Assembly: GCA_032156805.1 (NCBI GenBank)
Contig: JALDXQ010000225.1
Coordinates: forward strand, 1 to 10,861
DNA length: 10,861 nucleotides
Origin: Gp6-AA40 sp032156805
Lineage (GTDB): Bacteria > Acidobacteriota > Vicinamibacteria > Vicinamibacterales > UBA2999
Direction of reading: 5' to 3'
The translations under genes were made by a program, and so were the position numbers. Positions 1 through 7,495 of the stretch are shown here, in pieces (the stretch's first letter is position 1; the number at the start of each line of letters is the position of its first letter). Below the pieces are notes generated by a model, which saw nothing but the letters and a program-made list of their open reading frames with translations, was not told the origin of the DNA and ran no database searches.

Positions 1-1
1 C

Positions 2-46
2 AACGAGACATGTGACGCATGCCACGCGCAGTACCAGCGGGAGTGA
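2..46 (+). CDS. C-terminal end of a c-type cytochrome (partial, class II-like)
   Basis: Only the last 14 codons are in the window. Frame 2 reads NETCDACHAQYQRE and then stops with TGA at 44-46. CDACH is a CXXCH haem c attachment motif, with both cysteines and the axial histidine present. Its position within ten residues of the stop, followed by an aromatic and basic tail, is the arrangement of class II cytochromes (cytochrome c' type), where haem binds near the C-terminus. Class I cytochromes carry it near the N-terminus. The protein would act in the periplasm in electron transfer. The next gene starts 50 bases downstream on the same strand, so they may be co-transcribed. With so little sequence a chance match is possible, and the rest of the gene lies outside the window. 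Confidence 0.55.
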   Translation, partial: NETCDACHAQYQRE

Positions 47-96
47 GAGGGTGTCTGACAGTGAATCGTGAACCAGTTCGGAATTCAGAAACAGCC

Positions 97-810
97 ATGA
101 CACATACACAAGCGAGTCAGCGGCGGGCACTGACGACCATCGCGTGCGCGGCAATGCTGGTCGGAGTCTTCTCCGGCGTACTGAGCGCGCACGGCGTCTC
201 GGGCAAGGATGCGGTGTTCCTGCAGGGTCTCGACGGCCGCGCGATCGTGCCGCTGATGTACCTCGGCGCCAAGCACATGGTGACCGGCTACGACCACCTG
301 CTGTTCCTGGTCGGCGTCATTTTCTTTCTCTACAGGGTGAAGGACGTCGTGCTGTACGTCAGCTTGTTCACGATCGGCCACAGCCTGACACTACTGCTCG
401 GCGTGCTCGGCGGCATCCACGCCAACCCCTACCTCATCGACGCCATCATCGGATTCTCGGTCGCCTACAAAGCCTTCGAAAACATGGACGGCTTCAAGCG
501 ATTCTTCGGGGTCCAACCCAACACGCGCATCGCCGTCCTGATTTTCGGCCTGTTCCATGGCTTCGGTCTGGCCACCAAGCTCCAGGAGTTCGAGCTGTCG
601 CCCAACGGGCTGGTCGCCAACATCGTGAGCTTCAACGTCGGCGTCGAGCTCGGGCAGGGGCTGGCACTGACCTTCATCCTCATCGCGTTGAGCTACTGGC
701 GGACCAGAAACGGATTCATGCACTACGCCTTCGCCACCAACGCGATTGTGATGGCGTGCGGTTTCCTCCTGGTGGGCTACCAACTTTCCGGCTACTTCCT
801 CGCAGCGTGA
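97..810 (+). CDS. HupE/UreJ-family membrane protein (putative nickel/cobalt permease)
   Basis: This is a 237-residue polytopic inner-membrane protein of the HupE/UreJ family, whose studied members move nickel or cobalt. Visible family motifs, numbered from this start, are H60-x5-D66-H67 (the HX5DH signature of HupE), FTIGHSLTL at 91-99, GLFHGFGLA at 151-159 and FNVGVELGQ at 179-187. An N-terminal hydrophobic stretch at about 11-30 ending in LSAH looks like a cleavable signal, as in other HupE proteins. Several further hydrophobic helices follow. The ATG at 97 was chosen because it gives a normal signal peptide; its ribosome site is weak. A GTG at 61 in frame has a better GAGGG upstream, and an ATG at 19 would extend it further. 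The next gene begins 5 bases after the stop, implying translational coupling. Family assignment is firm. Substrate and direction are inferred, and no urease or hydrogenase genes are nearby to point to nickel delivery. Confidence 0.88.
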   Translation: MTHTQASQRRALTTIACAAMLVGVFSGVLSAHGVSGKDAVFLQGLDGRAIVPLMYLGAKHMVTGYDHLLFLVGVIFFLYRVKDVVLYVSLFTIGHSLTLLLGVLGGIHANPYLIDAIIGFSVAYKAFENMDGFKRFFGVQPNTRIAVLIFGLFHGFGLATKLQEFELSPNGLVANIVSFNVGVELGQGLALTFILIALSYWRTRNGFMHYAFATNAIVMACGFLLVGYQLSGYFLAA

Positions 811-815
811 CACCG

Positions 816-1433
816 ATGAGCACAACCAACGATCAAACCGTCGAAGCCAGACAGCGCATCCTGGTCGCCGCAGGAGCGGCACTGCTCGCGGCCGGACTGA
901 TTCTCGTGATGTTCGTGCTGCCCGCCGAATACGCGGTCGATCCACTCGGCACCGGCGCGCGCGTCGGCCTGCTCGACCTGGGTGTCGTCGGTCAGCAGGT
1001 GGAAGCACTCTCCAACGGGGCGGCGACAGGAACCGCTGGCGCCGCCGATGCCACGATCGTCGTGCCGCAGGACAAGGCGTTCACCGAGGAGACGGTCGAG
1101 TTCAAGGTCGCGCCGCGCGAGGGGATGGAATACAAGTACCGGCTCGACAAGGGCGAGGTCCTGCTTTACTCATGGAAGACCACAGCCCCGGTCAACGTCG
1201 AGTTCCACGCCGAACCCGATGGCGCACCTCGTGGCTACGCGCAGACCTACGAGAAAACCGATCGCCAGAGTGAAGCATCCGGTACGCTCACGGCTCCCTT
1301 CTCCGGTATCCACGGCTGGTACTGGGAGAACACGACGGATCAGGAAATCACCGTCACGCTGACGTCGGCGGGCTACTACAACCTGTCGCACGAGTTCCGC
1401 AGCGGACAGACGACGAAGAACAAGACCTTCTAA
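816..1433 (+). CDS. Single-pass membrane anchor protein with periplasmic GOLD/emp24-like beta domain
   Basis: This 205-residue protein has a short cytoplasmic N-terminus, one membrane helix at about 14-36, a Gly/Ala-rich linker to about residue 78, and a beta-rich C-terminal domain in the periplasm. The domain pattern is VEFKV (94-98), YSWKTTAPVNVEFHAEPDG (118-136), GTLTAPFSGIHGWYWEN (156-172), then an alternating hydrophobic strand and GYYN (187-190). This resembles GOLD/emp24 beta-sandwich domains, with the characteristic G-WYW-N strand; the match is from memory of the pattern. Proteins of this type are often annotated 'transmembrane anchor protein' beside HupE-like genes and heavy-metal RND pumps, as here. 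The start ATG lies 5 bases after the HupE stop with no clear ribosome site, so translation probably depends on the upstream gene. No metal-site cluster is evident. Function is unknown; a partner or assembly factor for the HupE-like protein is a reasonable inference. Confidence 0.8.
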   Translation: MSTTNDQTVEARQRILVAAGAALLAAGLILVMFVLPAEYAVDPLGTGARVGLLDLGVVGQQVEALSNGAATGTAGAADATIVVPQDKAFTEETVEFKVAPREGMEYKYRLDKGEVLLYSWKTTAPVNVEFHAEPDGAPRGYAQTYEKTDRQSEASGTLTAPFSGIHGWYWENTTDQEITVTLTSAGYYNLSHEFRSGQTTKNKTF

Positions 1434-1440
1434 AGCTTGC

Positions 1441-1561
1441 GGTCCGACGGGGCGGGGCGCGAGGGTGCGAGGGTCCGGTCTGACGGTGCGGGGCCGGACC
1501 GTCGGACCCGGACGTCGGACCATCGAACCTTCGGACCGGACCCTCGCACCTCCGCACCGTC
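1441..1561. repeat. Dense inverted-repeat element built from TCGNACC heptamers; candidate bidirectional terminator
   Basis: The 148-base gap between the convergent HupE/anchor and efflux operons is filled by short related words. On the plus strand TCGNACC (N = G, A or C) occurs at 1502, 1515, 1523, 1531 and 1544, with spacings of 13, 8, 8 and 13 bases. A CCGCACC variant follows at 1552. The left part carries the reverse complements GGTCCGA (1441) and GGTGCGA (1464). As a result several perfect inverted repeats overlap: GGTGCGAGGGTCCGGTC at 1464-1480 pairs with 1534-1550 (17 bp), GGTCCGACGG at 1441-1450 pairs with 1499-1508 (10 bp), and GACGGTGCGG at 1482-1491 pairs with 1552-1561 (10 bp). A large GC-rich hairpin would form in transcripts from either side, so termination or 3'-end protection is plausible. 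No T-tract follows, so it would not be a classic intrinsic terminator. Confidence 0.8.
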
Positions 1562-1581
1562 GCCCCCCGGACCGCTTGCCT

Positions 1582-4500
1582 TCAGGCTTCACTGGTACGC
1601 GCAAGCCAACCGTGCACCTGTAGATAGAACGTCGGCAAGACGAGCAGTGTAAAGAGCGTCGACGTAATCAGACCTCCGATCATCACGACCGCGAGCGGAC
1701 GTTCGATCTCGGTCCCATGCAGCTGCAACACGAGAAGAGGCAGCAACCCGAGCGTCGCAGTGCCAGCGGTCATCAGCTTGGGTCTCACTCGACCGATGCT
1801 GGCTTCGCGAACGGCATCCATCAGGCTTCTCCCTTCGGCAAGCAGACCGCGCGTCTGCGTCACCAGCACCAGGCTGTTCTGGACCGCGATGCCGAACAAC
1901 CCGATCAAGCCTACGAGCGACGACACGTTCCAGGTCTCACCCGCAATCAGCAGCGCGAGGATCCCGCCGACGAAGGCAACAGGGACGGTGCCCAGGATCA
2001 ATGCCGCCTCGAGAGCCGAGCCGAGAGCCATCAGCAACAGGATGAACACCCCGAACAGTGCCGCACCAATCGCGAGCGTCAGGGCCCGGGACGCGCGCGC
2101 CTGACTCTCCACTCTCCCACCGAGGTCGAAGAAGTAGCCGGCCGGTAGATCCAACCGGCTGGTCAGAATCTGCCTCACTTCAGCCGCGGTGCTGCCCAGG
2201 TCGCGTCCGGTGACCGACGATTCCACGGCAATCCGCCGCGTTCCGGCCTCGCGCCTGATCGCTGCGGGACCGAAGGTCTGCGTCACGTCAGCGAGCTGGC
2301 CGAGTGGAATCTTGCGGCCGTCGTGCCCGTCGATCAGCAGCGTGCGAATGGCCTCGAACGAGTCGCGCCGATCGTCGCGCAGCCGCACCACCAGGTCGAA
2401 GCGGCGCTGGCCGAGCCAGATCTGTGACTGCTCTTCTCCTACCAGTCCGATCCGCACCGCTCGAATCACGTCGCCCGGCGCCAGCCCCACCCTCGCGGTC
2501 GCCTCGCGATTGACCGCGATCTGCAACTGCGGAAGACCAGTCAACTGCTCCGCACGCAGGTCGGCGATTCCATCGACACCGCGGATCAACGCCTCGGCCT
2601 CTTCTGCGAGACGGGACAGCTCGTCGAGATCCGGACCAAAGATCCTGACGGCGAGATCCGCCGGCGTTCCTCCCAGGCCTTCGTCGATGCGCATGCCGAG
2701 CGGCGTCGTGAACAGAACCGCCACGCCCGGCATACCCTCGAGGCGTTCCCGCATGTCCGCTTCGATCTCTTCGAGCCCGCGTGACCGATCGGTCTTGAGC
2801 ACGACCAGCACGTCCGACACGGTGTGCGGCATCGGATCCTCCGTTCGCTCCGCCCGTCCCGTGCGCCGCACCACATCCTCGACTTCCGGGACCATGCGGA
2901 GCAGATCTTCGACCTGGTGATTCAGGCGATCGACCTCGTCGAGCGCAGCTTCGGCCGGAAGCACGGTCTGCAGCAGGAACGCGCCCTCATCGAGTTGCGG
3001 CATGAAGTCACTGCCGATGCGCAGACCAAGGGCGATGCTCGGAATCACGAGCGCCAGCGTCGCAGCAGCCACGAGCAGCGGGTGACGCAAGCATCGGTCG
3101 AGTGCCGGCGCGTACCACTGCTTGATCTTTCTGAGAACGGCCACGTCTTGGTCGCCACCGTGATGCGAAGGCTTCAGGACCAGGGCCGCCACGACCGGGA
3201 CGAGGGTGAGGGCCAGGATCAACGCTGCCACCATCGCGGCGATCACGGCTGCCGCCAGTGGCTGATACATGCGCCCTTCGATGCCGGTCATGCCGAACAA
3301 TGGCAGGAACACCACGATGACGATCAGCGTTGCAAAGGCGATCGGACTCGCGACCTCCGCCGCGGCGTGAAGCGCGCGCTCGCGGCGTTCGCGCCGAGTG
3401 GTCGCGCCTTGCAAGCGATGCAGGATGTTCTCGACCATGATGATCGCCGCATCGACGAGCAGGCCGACGGCGATCGCCAGGCCGCCCAGTGTCATCGTGT
3501 TGAGGCCCACGCCGAGCGGCTTCAACAGCAACCCCGCGAGCGCGATCGACAGCGGGATGGTGAAGGTCACGACCAGCGCGGCGCGCACGTTGCCCAGCAG
3601 CACGAGAATGACCAGCACGACGAAGACGCCGCCGACCATGACTGCACGCCCCACGCCGCCGAGTGCCGACGACACCAACTGCGACTGGTCGTAGACCACG
3701 CGCAGTTCGACGCCCTTCGGCAGCGTGCGCCCGATGTCCGCGACGGCGCTTCGGATTCCCGCAGCAACCGCGACCGTATCCGCGCCGAACTGCTTGATGA
3801 CACGGGCGCTGACGACCTCGCCATTCAGCCGGTGTGCAATGCCGCGGCGAACGGCGGCTGCCTCTCGAATATCCGCGACATCTCCAAGCAGCACGGGAAC
3901 ATCGCCGCGCGTCGTGACCACCGTGCGACGCAGATCGTCAACCGTCTGCGCACGGCCCAGCGCACGCACCGTCCACTCGATCGAGCCCTGCTCGACGATC
4001 CCGCCCGATGCATTCAGGTTCGACTCCTCGACCGCATGCATCACATCGTCGAGGCTGACGACGCGCGCGGCCATCCGCTCTGGATCGAGTTGCACCTGGA
4101 ATTGGCGGAGATAGCCGCCAAGCCGCTCGACGGCGGCGACGCCGGGCACGGCAAGCAGGCGATTGTTCACCTCGAACTCGGCGATGTCCCGCAAGGTCAT
4201 GAGGTCGGCGGCGCCCGGATCGGCTTCGAGGGTGAACTCGAAGATCTCGTTCAGACGGCCGGTGAGGCTGGAGATGAGCGGCGGGTCCGTTCCCGCGGGC
4301 AGCTGACCGGCGACTTGTGCCACTCGTTCCGCGACGAACTGGCGCGAGCGGTAGTAGTCGGCGTTCGGCTCGAACTCGATGGTGACCTGCGCGACACCGA
4401 GCTGCGAGGTCGATCGCACGCGTCGTACGTCGGGCAGGCCGGCCAGCGCCACTTCGAGTGGAATGGCAATGGCGGTCTCGAGCTCTTCTACTCCCATCGC

Positions 4501-4662
4501 GGCGTTCTGGGTGATGACATTGAAGACCGGCGCGGACAAGTCGGGAAAGACGTCGCGACGAAGGTCCTGTATCCAGAACGCGCCAATCGTCGTCCCCGCT
4601 CCCACGAGCAGCACCGTGAGGAGCGGGGCATGAAACGACTCGCGAATCAGCCGGCTAATCAT
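1582..4662 (-). CDS. CusA/CzcA-type heavy-metal efflux RND pump, inner-membrane subunit
   Basis: This 1026-residue proton-driven RND transporter forms the inner-membrane trimer of a tripartite efflux complex and moves cations from periplasm or cytosol to the outer channel. Length matches the HME-RND family (about 1030-1060). The N-terminal helix is at about 12-30, followed by DVFPDLSAPVFNV (37-49) and a porter domain. Helices 2-6 span about 335-500, with TLGGLAIAVGLLVDAAIIMVEN at 391-412; D404 there is the likely proton relay. A second porter half runs to about 855, including PLGMRIDEGLGG (654-665). Helices 8-12 follow, with GLFGIAVQNSLVLV (921-934), RVRPKLMTAGTATLGLLPLL (958-977) and TLFTLLVLPTFY (1002-1013). 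GGAG lies 9 bases before the ATG. The adaptor gene ends 30 bases upstream. The DFG element of CzcA is absent and the CusA methionine triad is not conserved, so the metal is unassigned. 'CusA/CzcA-like' is safe; a gene name would be over-precise. Confidence 0.95.
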   Translation of the reverse strand: MISRLIRESFHAPLLTVLLVGAGTTIGAFWIQDLRRDVFPDLSAPVFNVITQNAAMGVEELETAIAIPLEVALAGLPDVRRVRSTSQLGVAQVTIEFEPNADYYRSRQFVAERVAQVAGQLPAGTDPPLISSLTGRLNEIFEFTLEADPGAADLMTLRDIAEFEVNNRLLAVPGVAAVERLGGYLRQFQVQLDPERMAARVVSLDDVMHAVEESNLNASGGIVEQGSIEWTVRALGRAQTVDDLRRTVVTTRGDVPVLLGDVADIREAAAVRRGIAHRLNGEVVSARVIKQFGADTVAVAAGIRSAVADIGRTLPKGVELRVVYDQSQLVSSALGGVGRAVMVGGVFVVLVILVLLGNVRAALVVTFTIPLSIALAGLLLKPLGVGLNTMTLGGLAIAVGLLVDAAIIMVENILHRLQGATTRRERRERALHAAAEVASPIAFATLIVIVVFLPLFGMTGIEGRMYQPLAAAVIAAMVAALILALTLVPVVAALVLKPSHHGGDQDVAVLRKIKQWYAPALDRCLRHPLLVAAATLALVIPSIALGLRIGSDFMPQLDEGAFLLQTVLPAEAALDEVDRLNHQVEDLLRMVPEVEDVVRRTGRAERTEDPMPHTVSDVLVVLKTDRSRGLEEIEADMRERLEGMPGVAVLFTTPLGMRIDEGLGGTPADLAVRIFGPDLDELSRLAEEAEALIRGVDGIADLRAEQLTGLPQLQIAVNREATARVGLAPGDVIRAVRIGLVGEEQSQIWLGQRRFDLVVRLRDDRRDSFEAIRTLLIDGHDGRKIPLGQLADVTQTFGPAAIRREAGTRRIAVESSVTGRDLGSTAAEVRQILTSRLDLPAGYFFDLGGRVESQARASRALTLAIGAALFGVFILLLMALGSALEAALILGTVPVAFVGGILALLIAGETWNVSSLVGLIGLFGIAVQNSLVLVTQTRGLLAEGRSLMDAVREASIGRVRPKLMTAGTATLGLLPLLVLQLHGTEIERPLAVVMIGGLITSTLFTLLVLPTFYLQVHGWLARTSEA

Positions 4663-4692
4663 CGGTGGTGACTCCGCGCATCTGATTCGCCC

Positions 4693-5880
4693 CTAATGAG
4701 CGTCATGATCCGTTTCGCCCTTCTCGGCCTGGGCCTTCAGCAGGAACGCGCCATCGACGACGACCATCTCGTCGGCGCGAAGTCCTGACAGCACTTCGAC
4801 CTCGCCCGCGAGATCGCGCCCACGGCCGATGCGCCGAATCTCGAAGTGGCTTTCATCCCTCGGCAGGAACACGCACCACTCGTTGCGAACGCGCTGGACC
4901 GCGGCGACCGGAACCGTCAGGATCGCCGCATCCGTCATCCCGACCGGCAACGCCGCCGTAGCCGACATGCCCGGTCGTAGGAGATTGGCGCTGTTGCCGA
5001 CGTCGATCCTCACCGGCACCGTCCTCGATTCGCGCTCGACATGACTGCCGACCGTGGCCACCCGCCCCTCGAAGTCCTGCCCTGGGAGTGCCGGGAACGC
5101 GACGCGAGCAGTCACGCCTTCCTGGATACGAATGGCATCGCGCTCGAACGCATGCACGGTCAGCCACAACGTGGAGAGATTGCCGACCCGGAACGCCGGA
5201 GTCGCCGGGTCGAGCATCTGTCCGACCACGGCCGTGCGCTCGATCACCGCGCCACTGACCGGAGCGCGCAACGTGAACGTGGACGAGATCGCATCGCCGG
5301 CATCGTCCTTCGGCGGATCCACGCCGAACGCGGCGATGGCGGCGCCGGAGGCACGCAGCGCGGCGCGCGCCTCTCCGGCCGCCGACTCGGCTTCCTGCAC
5401 TTCGCGCAGCGGGACGATCTTTTCGGCAGCGAGTGAACGCTTGCGCTCGAGCGCGGCGTCGGCAAGCGTGAGCCGTGCCATGGCCGAGAGATACGCTGCA
5501 CGCTCGCGACCAAGCTCGGGGCTGGTGAGTTCAGCAAGTGCCTGCCCGTTGCGCACCGAATCGCCGGTATTCACGAGCAGGCTCGTGATTCGGGCCGCCA
5601 CCGGCGTGCCGACTTCCGCGTACGCGCGTTGATCGACCGCCAGCTCTCCGAGCAACACTACCCGCTCTCCACCCGGCCGGGACTCGACCGGCCGCGTCGT
5701 GATCCGAAGGTCACGCAGCATCCCTGCGTCGACTTCGACGACGTTGGCCTCTTCCTCGTGTGGCACGGGGTCGGACACGGGCGACCGTTGCGCTGGGGCG
5801 TTGGCGTCATCGGCACGACGACCGCAGGCACCCACGGTCATCAGAGCCGCAGCGAGGATGACGAACATTTTGACTGTCAT
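4693..5880 (-). CDS. RND efflux periplasmic adaptor lipoprotein (CzcB/CusB-like membrane fusion protein)
   Basis: This 395-residue membrane-fusion subunit links the RND pump to the outer-membrane channel. The N-terminus is a lipoprotein signal with lipobox VGAC, acylated Cys at 19, so the protein would be lipid-anchored in the periplasm. The order is barrel strand GELAVDQRAYAEV (78-90), first lipoyl half with PVAARITSLLVNTGDSVRNGQALAEL (93-118), alpha hairpin (about 120-187), second lipoyl half TLRAPVSGAVIERTAVVGQML (203-223), beta barrel with VPVRIDV and LRPGMSATAALPV (288-313), and membrane-proximal domain ending VDGAFLLKAQAEKGE (375-389). These are standard features of the CzcB/CusB group. 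The tail ETDHDAH and H41 add a few histidines, but there is no long His-rich metal-binding extension. The ATG overlaps the stop of the channel gene by four bases (ATGA), indicating coupled translation. Confidence 0.93.
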   Translation of the reverse strand: MTVKMFVILAAALMTVGACGRRADDANAPAQRSPVSDPVPHEEEANVVEVDAGMLRDLRITTRPVESRPGGERVVLLGELAVDQRAYAEVGTPVAARITSLLVNTGDSVRNGQALAELTSPELGRERAAYLSAMARLTLADAALERKRSLAAEKIVPLREVQEAESAAGEARAALRASGAAIAAFGVDPPKDDAGDAISSTFTLRAPVSGAVIERTAVVGQMLDPATPAFRVGNLSTLWLTVHAFERDAIRIQEGVTARVAFPALPGQDFEGRVATVGSHVERESRTVPVRIDVGNSANLLRPGMSATAALPVGMTDAAILTVPVAAVQRVRNEWCVFLPRDESHFEIRRIGRGRDLAGEVEVLSGLRADEMVVVDGAFLLKAQAEKGETDHDAH

Positions 5881-7094
5881 CGCAGAATCGCAGCGCTGGC
5901 ATCCAGGTTCGTCCTGGCCAGTGCTGCCTCCAGTAGCGCATCGAGGTATTGAGAGCGGGTATCGATGATTTCGCGACGGATCAGCAACAGCTCCGGCAGA
6001 CCGAGCTGGCCGACCTCGAAGCTGCGCGTGGTGAGTTGTTCGTTCTCGTCCATTCCCGCGATCGCATCCGTTTCGAGCACGCGCACCGCGGCGAGGCGCC
6101 GGTTGAAGGCCTCGAACGCGGAACGGACTTCCCGTTGAACGCGGACCTGTGCCGCAGTGAGCTCGGCACGAAGCCTCGACGCGCGCGCGGTACTGACCGC
6201 GCGCTGCTCCTGTCCTTTCGAGAACATCGGGAGGGTCACCGTCATGCCGCCAAGGATGATCTGATCGCCCTCTTCGCGCGAGTAGCGGACACCGACGCCG
6301 TACTGCGGCTTCGAGTAGCTCGACCCGACACGCAGCTCGGCATCGGCCTCCGCGATCTCGGCTTCGAGGGCGCGCAACTCCGGCCGTTGAGCAACGGTCT
6401 GCAGCGCGCTGTCGAGATCGACGTTCTCCGGACGAGAGAGGGCGCCTGCGACAGCCACGTCTTCGCCGACCTGCAGCAACTGTCGCAGCTCACCGAGCGC
6501 GAGCGTCTTCGACGCCTCTGCCGCTTCGCGCTCGGCTCTCACTCTCGCCAGCGAGGCGCGCGCGATGTTGACGTCCAGCACCGCGATGTCGTCCGCCTTG
6601 AATCTGCGCTCGGCTGTCGCATAGACGCTCGCGGCCAGCTCGGAGGAGGCGTCCAGTAACCGGATTCGCTCGTTTGCGTGCAGCGCGCGATAGTACGCAG
6701 ACGCGGCGTCACGCAGCACCGTGCGCGTCACTTCATCGACGTTGGCAGAGCCGTGCGCGATCGCAGCCTCGGCGCCGGCTATTCGCGCCGCGCGCCTGGC
6801 GCCCGGCTCGAACGCCTGATCCAGGCCGAGCTCGTAGTCGGTGAACCGCTGATCCGGACCGTTTCGGTTACCGAGTGCACCAGTGAGCTCCGGGTTCTCC
6901 TGAAACCGGAGCGACGCCCCCAGCAGGCGTCCACGTGCTTCCTCCATCGCCAGCCGTGCGCTGACGATCTGCGGTGCCTGCTCGCGTGCGCGCGCCAGCA
7001 CGTCGGAGAGCGTCAGCATGCGCTGAGCGGCTCCAGGACTGGCGTGACAACACACGATTGCGCACACCGCAATGGTTCTCGTACCCATGCGCAT
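5877..7094 (-). CDS. TolC/CzcC-like outer-membrane efflux protein
   Basis: This 405-residue outer-membrane factor forms the trimeric exit channel of the tripartite pump. A signal peptide covers about residues 1-23 (hydrophobic core IAVCAIVCC, then ASPGAAQ). The mature start MLTLSDVLARAREQAPQIVSARLAMEEARG is typical of the first OEP repeat, and YELGLDQAFEPGARRAARIAGAEA (87-110) is the conserved 'Q-fe-G-r' element found in CzcC-type channels. A second OEP repeat follows, with PELRALEAEIAEADAEL in the middle and a QLGLPELLLIRREIIDTRSQYLDAL helix near the C-terminus. Length is normal for the family (about 400-430). The first ATG at 7094 is preferred over the one two codons later because GAGGG sits 7 bases before it. 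It overlaps the adaptor by four bases and lies 57 bases after the small Cys-rich gene, so it belongs to the same operon. Assignment is by motif pattern, with no metal specificity implied. Confidence 0.92.
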   Translation of the reverse strand: MRMGTRTIAVCAIVCCHASPGAAQRMLTLSDVLARAREQAPQIVSARLAMEEARGRLLGASLRFQENPELTGALGNRNGPDQRFTDYELGLDQAFEPGARRAARIAGAEAAIAHGSANVDEVTRTVLRDAASAYYRALHANERIRLLDASSELAASVYATAERRFKADDIAVLDVNIARASLARVRAEREAAEASKTLALGELRQLLQVGEDVAVAGALSRPENVDLDSALQTVAQRPELRALEAEIAEADAELRVGSSYSKPQYGVGVRYSREEGDQIILGGMTVTLPMFSKGQEQRAVSTARASRLRAELTAAQVRVQREVRSAFEAFNRRLAAVRVLETDAIAGMDENEQLTTRSFEVGQLGLPELLLIRREIIDTRSQYLDALLEAALARTNLDASAAILR

Positions 7095-7151
7095 GCGAAA
7101 TCCCTCTGCCGAACCTGTCGGCCCGAGTGTTAACGAGATCGAACGAGGGGA

Positions 7152-7466
7152 CTACGCCAGGCGCGGTTTCGGAACGTGCAGGATGTCGTGAGGTAGCGAT
7201 TTCGGAAGGCGTGGAACGACGGGACTGATGTCAGGAACGTGAGGCTTCTGCGTGCTCGGAACGAACAGGACCACCGGCTCGATGCTCTGGGCGCAGCACC
7301 CGCAGGTGACGCAGGTCGGCGGGCAGGTGCCATCCTGTGTCGTTTCGCGCTCGAACCCGGCGCAGGGCTCCCCAATCGCCAGGACCGGGATCCCTGACGC
7401 GCTGAGCGTCAGCAGTGCCACGCAGAGGGAAAGAGCGAACTGCCGCACGGCCCTAGTGTAAACCAC
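7152..7466 (-). CDS. Small exported cysteine-rich protein in the efflux operon
   Basis: This is a 104-residue protein of no family I recognise. From the GTG at 7466 it has a signal peptide (hydrophobic core about 10-29, ending GIPVLA), so it is probably periplasmic. The mature part has Cys at 35, 48, 52, 55, 57 and 58. The cluster C-x3-C-x2-C-x-C-C between residues 48 and 58 could bind a soft metal or form disulfides. The remainder is proline-rich with three histidines (76, 93, 97). An in-frame GTG at 7448 is an equally possible start and also leaves a full signal peptide. No ATG exists in the frame, so the start is uncertain. It lies 29 bases after the preceding gene and 57 bases before the channel gene, on the same strand, so co-expression with the pump is likely. 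A periplasmic metal-binding or metal-sensing accessory is an inference from the Cys cluster and context only. Confidence 0.7.
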   Translation of the reverse strand: MVYTRAVRQFALSLCVALLTLSASGIPVLAIGEPCAGFERETTQDGTCPPTCVTCGCCAQSIEPVVLFVPSTQKPHVPDISPVVPRLPKSLPHDILHVPKPRLA

Positions 7467-7495
7467 GAGCCCCCACAGGACGGGAAGAGAGACGA

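Noticed and set aside
144..815. Upstream extension of the anchor gene frame through the HupE-like gene
   Set aside because: The extension is an arginine-rich shadow of the HupE-like frame. The real start is the ATG at 816, just before the membrane helix.
2824..4671. A 615-codon open frame on the plus strand opposite the RND pump
   Set aside because: It lies entirely antisense to a strongly conserved pump gene, and its product is rich in Arg, His, Asp and Gln without domains. It is a by-product of GC-rich codon usage.
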